64,000 nucleotides of DNA from Atlanticothrix silvestris CENA357 (GCF_016056295.1 NZ_JAECZB010000018.1:1-64000); one strand, 5' to 3'. Shown: positions 9,700 through 18,504, counted from the first letter of the stretch. Notes: a model not told the origin generated them from the sequence alone. A program made the numbers and translations.

Positions 9700-10521
9700 A
9701 TGAAACAAAAAATTAAACGAGCTTTTTTAGATACAGAAGATGGACAGATTCTTTATCGCATCGGTGGCGAGGGTGAACCGCTGCTGTTGCTGCACATGAA
9801 CCCCCGCAGTAGTGATGAATATCGCGAACTTATGCCTATCCTTGCTAAACACAGACGAGTCATAGCAATGGATTTGATGGGATTTGGTGATTCGGATAAA
9901 CCACCGAGAATGTATACAATCGCTGACTATGCGAAAACAGCGATCGCGCTTTTAGATGAATTAGGTATAGAAAAAACCAGCATCATGGGAAACCATACAG
10001 GTGCTTTTGTAGCCGGAGAAGTAGCAGCAACTTATGGCGATCGCGTTGATAAACTAATCTTGGGTAATGTAGCTGGTTTCGGTGAAGGAGGGCAAGCAGA
10101 GCTATTTAGAAGATTTGAGGAAGGTTTTAACATCAAAGAAGATGGTGGGCATCTCATGGAAAGATGGTTAGCCCGTTCTCGATACGTAGGCTCTGCCGAA
10201 TTAAATCACCGTTGGGTTTTAGACGATTTAAAATGTTTTGGTCATCCTTTATATGCAGTTTGGGCTGTCGGCAATTACTGTTTAGATGCACCAGAAAGAT
10301 TTCGTTCTATTAAGTGTCCAACTCTGATTATTTGGGGAATGGATGATGTCAAAGAATTTGAAAAATTGAGTTTAGCAAAAGCAGGCGATCGCTATTTTCT
10401 TTCTCAAGCAATTCCTCATGGCAAAGTAGTTGAATTTGACCAAGGAACAATTTGCATGATGAATCAGATACCTGAAGAAATAGCGCAGGTAGTAATCGAA
10501 TTTTTGAACAATTCAGAATAG
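9700..10521 (+). CDS. Alpha/beta-hydrolase-fold protein lacking the catalytic Ser and His (paralogue 2)
   Basis: This 273-residue protein is a close paralogue of the gene at 7250; for example RAFLDTEDGQILYRIGGEGE is identical. The nucleophile elbow reads GNHTG with His99 instead of serine, and the catalytic histidine position is Thr250 (QGTICMMNQIP). The neighbouring acid loop (IIWGMDD) is kept. Both copies thus lack the Ser/His pair but differ from each other at those positions (Leu/Asn against His/Thr), which argues for relaxed or altered chemistry. It is the last plus-strand gene of the island and converges on the RidA-like gene 8 nt away. Confidence 0.87.
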   Translation: MKQKIKRAFLDTEDGQILYRIGGEGEPLLLLHMNPRSSDEYRELMPILAKHRRVIAMDLMGFGDSDKPPRMYTIADYAKTAIALLDELGIEKTSIMGNHTGAFVAGEVAATYGDRVDKLILGNVAGFGEGGQAELFRRFEEGFNIKEDGGHLMERWLARSRYVGSAELNHRWVLDDLKCFGHPLYAVWAVGNYCLDAPERFRSIKCPTLIIWGMDDVKEFEKLSLAKAGDRYFLSQAIPHGKVVEFDQGTICMMNQIPEEIAQVVIEFLNNSE

Positions 10522-10529
10522 TTCAGCCT

Positions 10530-10985
10530 CTAATTTCCCAAGATTGCTGTACATTTAATCTCTACGATTAGTCCTGGTGTAGATAAAGCAGTAATACCAA
10601 CGCCTGTCCAAGTCGGGAAATTATTAGTAAAATAGCGATCTTTTACTTTGATAAACAGTGACAGATGTGGAATAGTAAACTGCTGTTCTGAACCATTAGA
10701 AGGCTGAACTTCCAAACTACCGAGATTCACCCCTGTCACATGGTAAGTAATCATCTCTACCACATCATCAAAAGTCGCTCCTGCTGCTGTCAGTACCTTT
10801 TTTACATTCTCGAAAGTCTGGACAAATTGGGCTTCTACTCCCTCTACTACCTGTAAATTTTCATCGCGTCCCACCTGTCCTGAAATATATAAAGTATTGC
10901 CTACCTTAATGCCAGGGCAGTAATGATACTTTTCGTATAAAATTTCCATCCCTTTAGGAATAATGACTTCACGAGTCTTCGCCAT
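10530..10985 (-). CDS. RidA-family (YjgF/YER057c/UK114) protein without the catalytic Arg
   Basis: The 151-residue protein has the RidA chorismate-mutase-like fold (GNTLYISGQVGRDENL, then TFENVKKVLTAAGATFDDVVEMITY). RidA proper hydrolyses reactive enamine/imine intermediates using an arginine in the P-A-R-S segment. Here the matching segment reads FPTWTGVGITAL, with Trp126 in place of that Arg. This places the protein in a non-archetypal Rid subfamily, possibly one with a dedicated partner pathway. RutC of pyrimidine degradation is such a RidA relative, and an island with a cyclic amidohydrolase would make a comparable role plausible. That role is inference. Confidence 0.85.
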   Translation of the reverse strand: MAKTREVIIPKGMEILYEKYHYCPGIKVGNTLYISGQVGRDENLQVVEGVEAQFVQTFENVKKVLTAAGATFDDVVEMITYHVTGVNLGSLEVQPSNGSEQQFTIPHLSLFIKVKDRYFTNNFPTWTGVGITALSTPGLIVEIKCTAILGN

Positions 10986-11011
10986 CTAAATAGCTCCCCA
11001 CTTTTTAAACT

Positions 11012-11242
11012 GAAAATTTGGCGTTGCTGAATTAAGATATGAAATTCAAAAACCAAGTATTCTCAAATCTTACTCTCTGCGACTCTGTCTTGAAAAGTTT
11101 GTTACGGAGGGAAACCCTCCGACGCTCGCAGACTCGCTCTAAGTGTAGCTATGCCGCAGGCTTTACGCTTCGCTATGACAACTTTTCGCTGCGACTCTGC
11201 GTGAAGCAAATTCATATTTTCACTCAGCAACGCCGAAAATTT
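11012..11242. mobile_element. MITE-like element with 8-bp target duplication
   Basis: A 215-bp element (11020-11234) has inverted ends starting GGCGTTGCTGA on both sides, with weaker pairing continuing about 17 bp further in. It is bounded by the direct repeat GAAAATTT at 11012-11019 and 11235-11242. It encodes no protein that makes sense. Its right duplication touches the stop codon of the aldolase fragment. It is a likely non-autonomous derivative of an insertion sequence. Confidence 0.8.
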
Positions 11243-11718
11243 TAACCTCTCATAGCAGTCAGAATCGAGCGCGCCGCATCGGTTAGCAACCAGCCATCAG
11301 CAGCAGGTAGCACGAAATCATAGCCCTTAGCGAACAGTTCGCGACCTCCGGCGGCATGGCGACTGACACCCCCAAGCCAACAATCAGGGGTGGAGCGAAC
11401 TATCGCTTCAGCTTCCGCCATCAATCGGTTAAGTTCTGAATTATCGTAAGTTCCTAACTTAGTCAGTGCAGCAAAATCGTCTGCGATGTCTGCCATCAGA
11501 TCGCCTGCTCCTAAAACTACCATATCGATACCGTCAACTGCGGCAATTTCCCTGACATTCTCAAAACCCTGACGGGTTTCAACAATAACGGCTACAAGTA
11601 GATTATCCCGATAATTGGCAGGATACTCTAGCTCTGCCAAACCCCAGTACACCGATTTTGACCTTAACCGAGAAGTATTAGGACGAATCGCACTTGCACT
11701 TATCTTGGCTCTATGCAT
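11242..11718 (-). pseudogene. HpcH/HpaI aldolase, 5'-truncated remnant
   Basis: The 158-residue frame matches the C-terminal two thirds of the class II aldolase family of 2,4-dihydroxyhept-2-enedioate aldolase and relatives. It has VAVIVETRQGFENVREIAAV with the metal-binding Glu, then GIDMVVLGAGDLMADI. Full-length members have about 250 residues; the first strands of the barrel with the catalytic His/Arg are missing. An in-frame TGA lies directly upstream of the ATG, so the missing part is not simply unannotated. The unusual N-terminus (MHRAKISASAIRPNTS) looks like out-of-family sequence. It may once have served the adjoining island. Confidence 0.7.
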
Positions 11719-12462
11719 TAGTCACATCTTTCGTAAGAGGGATAAATAAGTTTAAAATACCAATCCTAAGTAGGATTATTGAGGCTCTGTTCTGGACTTT
11801 AATAAAAAGTCAAGTAAGTTCAAAATCTAACTTTTAAAAATTCGCTTGAAATTAAAGAATTTTAATCCTTCATTATTAAATAATAATGCAAGCATAATCC
11901 TTACTTAAGCATCAGTATCAATTAAGACAACCAAATGTAAAAACGCATTTTCCGATAATAGTAAATTAGTGGCGAGAAAAATGTACAGTTTTTTCAAACC
12001 AAATGATGTGCTTTTAAGAGATAGAGCTTTTTGTGCTTACGCCGATATGTTTACTATTAAAACTGGAATTGAATTTCTGTAAAATACCCTTGGGCTAAGC
12101 TCTGGGGTAATTCATCTAATCTAATTATTTGTTGAATATTCTCTTGATCATTAACTATAGTTTTGTGATTTTTAGCTAATTCTCCTAAATACTTTAAATC
12201 CCAACTTTCTAACTCTAATAATAAGGATGTGTTGTTACCATATCCAGCGTCTATAATTACTATTCCTGGTTGATAACCACGGTTTAATGTTAGGTCTATT
12301 AATTTTTTTCAATGTGAAAGCTATGCCCAGATAGCACTATACTCTTTTTTACCTTCGATCTGGTTCAAGTCCTGATATCGCTTTTAATTTAAACTTCAGT
12401 ACCATAGAGTTTATAGTCCAAGCTAAAACTTCTCAAAACGGTAAAACTCTTCAGGAGACAAC
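11719..12462. other. Gene-poor junk between island and repeat protein
   Basis: About 740 AT-rich bases hold the transposase remnant described above and nothing else that I can support. A ribosome binding site (CAGGAG, about 12453) lies at its right end for the 811-residue protein. With the adjacent MITE and truncated aldolase, this stretch marks a recombination-prone boundary of the accessory island. Confidence 0.5.
12057..12308 (-). pseudogene. IS701/IS4-type DDE transposase remnant
   Basis: On the minus strand an 83-codon stretch between an upstream TGA and the stop at 12057-12059 reads GYQPGIVIIDAGYGNN ... KYLGELAKNHKTI. The DAGYG motif and the following strand are characteristic of the middle DDE region of IS701-like transposases. 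Neither N- nor C-terminal parts are present, so it is a dead fragment. The rest of 11719-12462 is AT-rich and shows no other gene. Confidence 0.65.
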
Positions 12463-14898
12463 ATGACACTTTTAACTATTGACACCAAAAACAATTGTTA
12501 CGTTATTGACGCTAATGCAATGAACCACCTGCAAGAAAATGTTGCTAGCTCTTTTACTTTGGAGAAAGGGACTTTTGATATAAAAATTACCAGTGGTCGC
12601 TATAGTTATGCTCAGAGCGAAACTGAAGGCGAACCTTTGGTTGTACTTTGGATATATGGGGTTGATGGTAGTACATTTATCAACAAAAACACAGGCGCTG
12701 AAACAGGTGCAACTTGGACAACTTTAAACGGATATAACAAGACGTTACAGTTGGAAGTCAAAAAGAAAGCTGTTATCTGTGCTTTGTTTTTTGATGTGAA
12801 TAATAGTGATAACAAAGGAGCAGTTAATCTTTTAATTAGCAGCAATAAATCACATTTTAATCCTCAAACTCTAACAGTTGGTAGTAAAAATAACTGTTAT
12901 GTTCTTGATGAAAAAGTTCTATCTAAGCTGAAGCAACCAAATTCTAATTTTATTGAATTGGAACCAGGCAATTACAAGCTCAAAATTCGTGAAGGCAACG
13001 CAACTTATTGGTCTTCTGAGCAAAAATTCCAATTAGAACCTTGGGCTTTACTATGGATTAAAGATGGAAAATTTATTTCTAATCTTACTGGTCTTGAAGT
13101 TAAAGAAACTTGGTGTTCGCTCAACGGATTACAAGAGGAATTCATTTTAGAAGTCAAAGAAAAAACTACTATTTTAGGATTTTTCTTTGATACCTACAAA
13201 GAAGATAACAAAGGACAAGTCGTTCTAGAAATTAACACAGTGAGTGAGACTGAAGTAACCGAAGAGTATGAAGGGCAGAAGAAACCCCAAGTAACAGTAG
13301 GGACAGGCGGTAATGGGAATAAAGACAATGTCACCCTTGTAAGCACTGGTGGTGGAACTACCACTGGAGGAGGTCGCTTCAGCGGTGAGAATGATTTCAG
13401 CTTCAGTTTCGATCAAGATCAGATGGAGCAAATGTGGCAAGAGATGGCTACCAATATCGAAAGCTCAGTAAGCGTAACAGCTCAAAAAGACGAAAATAAA
13501 CAAGCTTACTGGGAAAGTCTTGAAAACTCGATACTCAAAGGCTATCAAAGCCAAGCTAAGACACTTGCCATGCAGGTAGCACGGCTTGAGTTCATGCTGA
13601 AGACTCTTATACAACAAATGGAGGTAAATTTTAACCAGAACTTCCAAGGTTGGTCTAATTACTTTAACAAGAATCTCAACGACTTGTTTATTACGAGAAT
13701 TCCCAGAATAGTTAATGACCAGGTTAATCTGGCAATTACTGAGCAAACCCAAGAAGTTAAAAACTTAGTAATTCAACAGATACAAACAGAACTCAATGAG
13801 CATGTTGAGTCTGTCGTTAATCTGAAACTCACTAATCAAGCTCAAGAGATTAAGACTTCAGTCGTTCAGCAAATGCAAACAGAACTGGAGCAACGGATAG
13901 AAAATGTCGTTAATGTCAAAATTGCTAATCAATCTCAACAGATTAACACTCAAGTCATTAACCAGATATCAAATGACATTGACCAGCGCATTGAAAATGT
14001 CGTTAATGTCAAAATTGCTAATCAATCTCAACAGATCAGTAATCAAGTAACTCAGCAGATACAATTTGACATAGATCAGCGTATTGATAATGTCGTCACC
14101 CTGAAAATTTCTGATTACACCCAGGATGTTAAGAATCTTGTGATTCAGCAAATGCAAAACTACATTCAGGAACGGATTGACAATGCAGTTAACATCAAAA
14201 TTGCTAATCAAGCCCAAGACATTACCACTCAAGTGGTTCAGCAGATCCAAAGCAACATTGATAAGCGTATTGATGCGGTAGTTAACATCAAAATTGCTAA
14301 TCAAAACCAAAACATTAAGAGCCTGGTAGTCCGACAAATTGAAGCTGATTTTGATCAACGCATCAAGTCTGTTGTTAACCAATCTACAGGTGACAATGTT
14401 CAGTTAGTTGTTAATAATGTCGTCAACGAGCTTGATAATCGCATCAATGTCAACTTAGACAATAAAATTGTCAACTTCCGCAATGAAGTATCTACCATCG
14501 TTAACAATGAGATTAACCAAAACTTCACGGAATCTCTCAAAACGACGGTTTTATCAGATATCAAAAAACAACAGTTCTACATTGATATGCAGTCAATCAA
14601 AGCTGAGGTGGAGAACTTTTACGCCCGTTTAGGACAGTTTGAGAGTCAGTTATATTTTCGTATTGAACAGGGTGATACCCAACTTTATAATTGGACTCTC
14701 GAACAACTTATTGCCCTTCAAGGTTGCTTAACCGATCGCCAAGCTCTGGTTGAGATTTTTGAGATTTTCGCCAGTAACCTTAAAGACGAACTGAATGGTG
14801 CTGAATGTGTTCATCCTAGTCGGTTTACCCCTTGGGTAAGAAGAACTTCGCAAGCACAACTTGAGCCTAAGCAGCCTCATGAACTGCCAAACGCTTAA
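12463..14898 (+). CDS. Large protein with duplicated N-terminal domain and seven 31-residue repeats (unknown function)
   Basis: I do not recognise this 811-residue protein. Residues about 3-127 and 137-259 are two copies of one domain, sharing KNNCYV-[IL]-D, LW-I, TW-LNG, LEVK-K and FFD ... DNKG. A Gly/Thr-rich linker (about 275-305) follows, then a helical region. Residues 427-643 are seven exact-length 31-residue repeats, for example NQSQQ-I ... QRIENVVNVKIA. A long helical C-terminus with a non-repetitive end (cysteines near the end) follows. There is no signal peptide or membrane segment. The beta-rich head plus fibrous stalk recalls fibre or adhesin architecture, but this is only a shape analogy. 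A strong ribosome binding site (AGGAG) supports the ATG. Confidence 0.8.
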   Translation: MTLLTIDTKNNCYVIDANAMNHLQENVASSFTLEKGTFDIKITSGRYSYAQSETEGEPLVVLWIYGVDGSTFINKNTGAETGATWTTLNGYNKTLQLEVKKKAVICALFFDVNNSDNKGAVNLLISSNKSHFNPQTLTVGSKNNCYVLDEKVLSKLKQPNSNFIELEPGNYKLKIREGNATYWSSEQKFQLEPWALLWIKDGKFISNLTGLEVKETWCSLNGLQEEFILEVKEKTTILGFFFDTYKEDNKGQVVLEINTVSETEVTEEYEGQKKPQVTVGTGGNGNKDNVTLVSTGGGTTTGGGRFSGENDFSFSFDQDQMEQMWQEMATNIESSVSVTAQKDENKQAYWESLENSILKGYQSQAKTLAMQVARLEFMLKTLIQQMEVNFNQNFQGWSNYFNKNLNDLFITRIPRIVNDQVNLAITEQTQEVKNLVIQQIQTELNEHVESVVNLKLTNQAQEIKTSVVQQMQTELEQRIENVVNVKIANQSQQINTQVINQISNDIDQRIENVVNVKIANQSQQISNQVTQQIQFDIDQRIDNVVTLKISDYTQDVKNLVIQQMQNYIQERIDNAVNIKIANQAQDITTQVVQQIQSNIDKRIDAVVNIKIANQNQNIKSLVVRQIEADFDQRIKSVVNQSTGDNVQLVVNNVVNELDNRINVNLDNKIVNFRNEVSTIVNNEINQNFTESLKTTVLSDIKKQQFYIDMQSIKAEVENFYARLGQFESQLYFRIEQGDTQLYNWTLEQLIALQGCLTDRQALVEIFEIFASNLKDELNGAECVHPSRFTPWVRRTSQAQLEPKQPHELPNA
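13741..14391 (+). repeat. Seven in-frame 93-bp tandem repeats
   Basis: Units of exactly 93 bp start at 13741, 13834, 13927, 14020, 14113, 14206 and 14299. Each encodes a 31-residue helical unit with core pattern NQ-QxI ... QQIQ ... QRI-NVVN-KIA. Units 3 and 4 share an identical QRIENVVNVKIANQSQQ junction, suggesting recent unit duplication. Confidence 0.9.
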
Positions 14899-15219
14899 TT
14901 ATCCCAACTACATCTGTGACTTTTCACCCCACATCGTAGGTTAGCGAGACTTAAACAAAAATTAAGCCCAAATGTAACCTAAAACCTCAACTAGCTTTAT
15001 CAGTAAACTAAAAAGTTTTTCAGAGAAGAGCAACTACCAAATATTTGGTTTACTGGTTCTATGATCATGCAAGCAAAGTTGAAATCTTATAGTTTAGCGT
15101 CAAACATTGGGCGATCGCCAAAGATAAAAGATAAACCTAATCTTCCAGAAACTTATTAAACTGAGTATTGGATGTTGGGGAAAAGATTCTCTATCCCTTT
15201 CTTTTCGAAATCAGCTTAA
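14899..15219. other. Intergenic region, nothing found
   Basis: About 320 bases between the convergent repeat protein and hisS contain one HIP1-like site (GGCGATCGCC near 15110) but no open frame, RNA or clear terminator that I can support. Confidence 0.4.
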
Positions 15220-16608
15220 TCATTGAAGCCTCCGTTTCACTTCTTCAGCCAAATTAGCTAATTCTACTTCTACTTGTTCGCCTGATTTCAAATCTTTAAG
15301 AGAAGATTTTTGCGCTGCTGCTTCTTCCGAGCCAATAATGACGCAGAATTGAATGCCTTGTTTATCAGCTAACTGGAATTGTTTACCCAATCCTTTTTTA
15401 TCAAAACTAGTTACAACATTGATACCAGCTTGACGCAGTTGTTGAGACACCTGTAAATAAATAGGCATCAAATCTTCTTGCATATTTACTACCATTACTT
15501 GTGCAGGTGTGGCAGATAAAGTATTTAAAATACCAGCTTTCAGTAAGCGACTAATTAAGCGAGTTAACCCAATAGAAATGCCTACGCCAGGCATTTTTTC
15601 ACCTAAAAAGGTTCCTACTAATTCTTCATATCTGCCGCCAGAACAAATACTGCCTAAAGCTTCATGTCCTAATAGAGTAGTTTCATAAACTGTACCCGTA
15701 TAATAATCAAGTCCACGAGCAATAGATAAATCAACACAGAAACGCTTGTCGGAGACTCCCAAATTGCGAACGCCTGTAATCACAGTTTCTAGTTCGGTAA
15801 CTCCCAAGCCGAATTGCTCAGCTTCTGGTAGATTACAAGAGAGGTGCTTGAGTTTATCTAATACTTCGTCAACTGTGCCATCAATTTTAATAAAATCAAT
15901 AATTTTTTGAGTCTGTTCTATCGAAATACCTTCTTTTTCTAACTCTTGCTTCACTTTAAGCTCACCAATTTTTTCCAGATTATCAATAATACCAATACAA
16001 GATTTAATTTTGTTTTCGGCAACTCCTACTGACTGAAAAAAACCTGTGAGAATTTTGCGATTATTGATGCGAATCAAAAAATTACCGATGTTAACTGCTT
16101 CAAATATTTCGGTGATAATTGCAGGCATTTGAGCATCATATAGTAAGCTGAGTTGACTGCGAGCAACTACATCAATATCGCATTGGCGAAACTGTCGAAA
16201 ACGTCCGTCTTTTGCCCGTTCGCCCCGAAACACAACATCCATTTGATAGCGAGCAAAGGGAAAGGTTAATTTATTTAAATGACGAGCAATATAAGCTGCT
16301 AATGGGACTGTTTGGTCAAATTTTAAAGCTCTGGCTTCTGAACCAGTTTCGCCGGCTTTCTCTTTCTCAGCTTGTCGATTTGGTGGCAGAATGGGATCAA
16401 TGCCATAAATAATATTATCGCCTTGATTACCCTTAGCTTGCAGCACTTCTAAACGTTCTACTGCGGGAGTTTCAATAGGTGTAAAGCCGTAGCTTTCAAA
16501 AACTTTACGAATGGTATCTAGTAAATATAATTCTAAACGTTTTTCGCTAGGAAGAAATTCTGGAAAACCACTAGGAGTAGAAAAATTTATTTTGTCTGCT
16601 TTTGCCAT
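15220..16608 (-). CDS. hisS: Histidyl-tRNA synthetase
   Basis: HisRS charges tRNA-His with histidine in the cytosol. The 462-residue length is usual for cyanobacterial enzymes. Class II features are present: motif 2 (FRQFRQCDIDVV), the histidine-specific ARGLDYYTGTVYE loop, and motif 3 (GVGISIGLTRLISRLL). The C-terminal anticodon-binding domain runs from about residue 365 to the end. The ATG at 16608 gives the expected N-terminus (FSTPSGFPEFLPSEKR). It stands alone with no clear operon. Confidence 0.97.
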   Translation of the reverse strand: MAKADKINFSTPSGFPEFLPSEKRLELYLLDTIRKVFESYGFTPIETPAVERLEVLQAKGNQGDNIIYGIDPILPPNRQAEKEKAGETGSEARALKFDQTVPLAAYIARHLNKLTFPFARYQMDVVFRGERAKDGRFRQFRQCDIDVVARSQLSLLYDAQMPAIITEIFEAVNIGNFLIRINNRKILTGFFQSVGVAENKIKSCIGIIDNLEKIGELKVKQELEKEGISIEQTQKIIDFIKIDGTVDEVLDKLKHLSCNLPEAEQFGLGVTELETVITGVRNLGVSDKRFCVDLSIARGLDYYTGTVYETTLLGHEALGSICSGGRYEELVGTFLGEKMPGVGISIGLTRLISRLLKAGILNTLSATPAQVMVVNMQEDLMPIYLQVSQQLRQAGINVVTSFDKKGLGKQFQLADKQGIQFCVIIGSEEAAAQKSSLKDLKSGEQVEVELANLAEEVKRRLQ

Positions 16609-16730
16609 GTTTTACTATTGCCAATATGTGTAACAAAACCTATTTTAATTTTTGTATCTTTGTGCCTTTGTCGTGTCATTTTTGCACTACAAAGACACGA
16701 AGAAAAACTAATCTCTAAATTTTAAAATTA

Positions 16731-17177
16731 TTATCTTAGCCGTTCTTCTTGAATCAGGGTGCGCTGAAAAATTTGATAATTTTTGAACCAATGCCAAGTC
16801 CGAGCGCGATAATTATTGTCTGGGCTAATATAGATCATTTCATATAAGTTCATTTCTGGGTTTGTCTTATATGAAAACCATAAAATTACAACGGAATCAT
16901 CTGCTTCCCAAGCTTTACCTTGAATGCGTTCAGTGTCAAATAAAAGTTTTTTATCACTATACATTCCTGGAAATTCATATTCCTCTTGTTTCCCATCAGA
17001 CCATTTGTAGCGATTGACTTGGTAGTAGGGATGGGGGCTATTTTCGGGAAATTGGCAACTTAAGTGAGACTCATATTGATCGAGAATTTGTCCTGCTGTA
17101 TCAACTAATGTATACGTACCTACCCAATCTCCTTCGTGACGGGCAAGTACAGGCATTTCTTCTCGTATATTAGACAT
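16731..17177 (-). CDS. Lipocalin-like protein (DUF3598-type), cyanobacterial
   Basis: This 148-residue protein starts NIREEMPVLARHEGDWVGTYTLVDTAG and continues as alternating beta strands with many aromatic residues, ending in ARTWHWFKN. The HEGDWVGTY opening and strand pattern resemble DUF3598 and related lipocalin-like barrels of cyanobacteria, which may bind pigments or lipophiles. No signal peptide is present, so it is cytosolic. The family assignment is from memory and only moderate. It lies between the TPR gene and hisS on the same strand. Confidence 0.6.
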   Translation of the reverse strand: MSNIREEMPVLARHEGDWVGTYTLVDTAGQILDQYESHLSCQFPENSPHPYYQVNRYKWSDGKQEEYEFPGMYSDKKLLFDTERIQGKAWEADDSVVILWFSYKTNPEMNLYEMIYISPDNNYRARTWHWFKNYQIFQRTLIQEERLR

Positions 17178-17235
17178 TACATAACTCCATTAAATTAAGC
17201 GGCTTTGTTGGGAAACAGATCATAACTTTAGAATA

Positions 17236-18504
17236 TTATCTCCCGCGATCACGTTCTAAATCATCGATCACTTTTTGCAAATACCACTCTTGCGACATCC
17301 CAGGATGGTAATTTTGCTGCTGTTCAATCAATTTTTGGGCGATTTCCCAATATCCCCCAACTAATCGCAAAAGTCGCTGTCGTAGCAAATTATACTTTTG
17401 TTGTTTTGATTCAGGGCTAGATTGCTGGATTTTTTTGAGGCTGTTTAAAACTTGGTGGTAATTTTCCCAGTTTTCTTGTTCACAATAAATACTAGCTGCC
17501 CGTTGATAATCGGCAACAGCGTGTTGCATTTCTTCTAAAAAAGTATAGGCAATGCCACGATTGTAGTAAGCTTGGGCATCATCTGAATTGATTTGCAGTG
17601 CTTGGGTGTAATCTTGAATTGCATCAAGATAATTGCCAATTGCCCGATAGACATTGCCTCTGGCAACATAGATTAAGGCATCTTGGGGTTTAATTTGCAG
17701 AGCTTGATTAAAATCAGCGATCGCTCCTTGATTATCTCCCAAAAGCGAACGTGCTTTGCCGCGATTACGATAAACTACCGCATCGTGAAAATTTAATTGT
17801 AGTGCTTGGTTAAAGTCAGCGATCGCTCCTTGATAATTCCCCATTTTGCAACGTACCACACCACGACAGCAATAAGCTTGGGCATCTTGCGGATCGGCTT
17901 GCAATACCCAGTCTAAATCGGCAATAGCAGAGCGCGTATCTCCTTTTTCTGCTTTCTCTAATAACTGCTTAAAATATTCGTTTGTCGATATTATGGGTGT
18001 AATCTGAGAATTTTGTGGCGAAACAATTTGTTTTTCTGGCGGTTGTAGCTGTTTAATTTTTGCCAAACACAGGCGACAATTTTCTTTGTCTTGTTGTGCT
18101 AAATATAACTCTGCTGCTTTTTTAAAGTTAGCGATCGCATCTTGAATATACCCTTGTTTGCGCCGCACTATTCCCCGCAAATTATAAGCCGCAGCATGAT
18201 GGGGATTAAGACGAATAGCGCGATCAACATCCTCAAGCGCTCCAGGCAAATTTTTGAGGGCTACCCTGGCCAATCCCCGACAATAATTTGCTTCTACACT
18301 ATCAGGATAAAAGTTGAGGGCTTGAGTGTAATCTGAAACAGCTTGGTGAATTACTCCTGAGTCATAATATGCTAAACCTCTTTGCAAGTAAGCTTCAGCA
18401 AAGTAAGGTGTTAGTTGTAAAGCACGATTAAATTCCTCAATCGCTCCAGCGTAGTCTTTTTGTTTCGCTTTTTCTAATCCCCTATAATAAAATTCGTCGT
18501 TCAT
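17236..18504 (-). CDS. TPR-repeat protein
   Basis: This 422-residue protein is made largely of tetratricopeptide repeats in two blocks (about residues 3-135 and 185-335), each unit with the A-x-x-x-R-G ... Y-x-x-A-I-x-D-x-x-x-A-L pattern. Two successive units in the second block (GAIADFNQALQ) are nearly identical, showing recent duplication. The final 70 residues are helical and charged without TPR pattern. TPR arrays mediate protein-protein contacts; the partner is unknown. No signal peptide is visible. Confidence 0.88.
   Translation of the reverse strand: MNDEFYYRGLEKAKQKDYAGAIEEFNRALQLTPYFAEAYLQRGLAYYDSGVIHQAVSDYTQALNFYPDSVEANYCRGLARVALKNLPGALEDVDRAIRLNPHHAAAYNLRGIVRRKQGYIQDAIANFKKAAELYLAQQDKENCRLCLAKIKQLQPPEKQIVSPQNSQITPIISTNEYFKQLLEKAEKGDTRSAIADLDWVLQADPQDAQAYCCRGVVRCKMGNYQGAIADFNQALQLNFHDAVVYRNRGKARSLLGDNQGAIADFNQALQIKPQDALIYVARGNVYRAIGNYLDAIQDYTQALQINSDDAQAYYNRGIAYTFLEEMQHAVADYQRAASIYCEQENWENYHQVLNSLKKIQQSSPESKQQKYNLLRQRLLRLVGGYWEIAQKLIEQQQNYHPGMSQEWYLQKVIDDLERDRGR

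Noticed and set aside
11039-11245. 68-residue plus-strand frame
   Set aside because: It lies within the MITE-like element and is composed of its repeat sequence.
13969-14382. 137-residue minus-strand frame opposite the repeat protein
   Set aside because: It is the periodic shadow of the 93-bp coding repeats and only mirrors their pattern.
13741-14391. Regular repeats that might suggest a CRISPR array
   Set aside because: Units are 93 bp with no unique spacers, and they are in frame within a gene.
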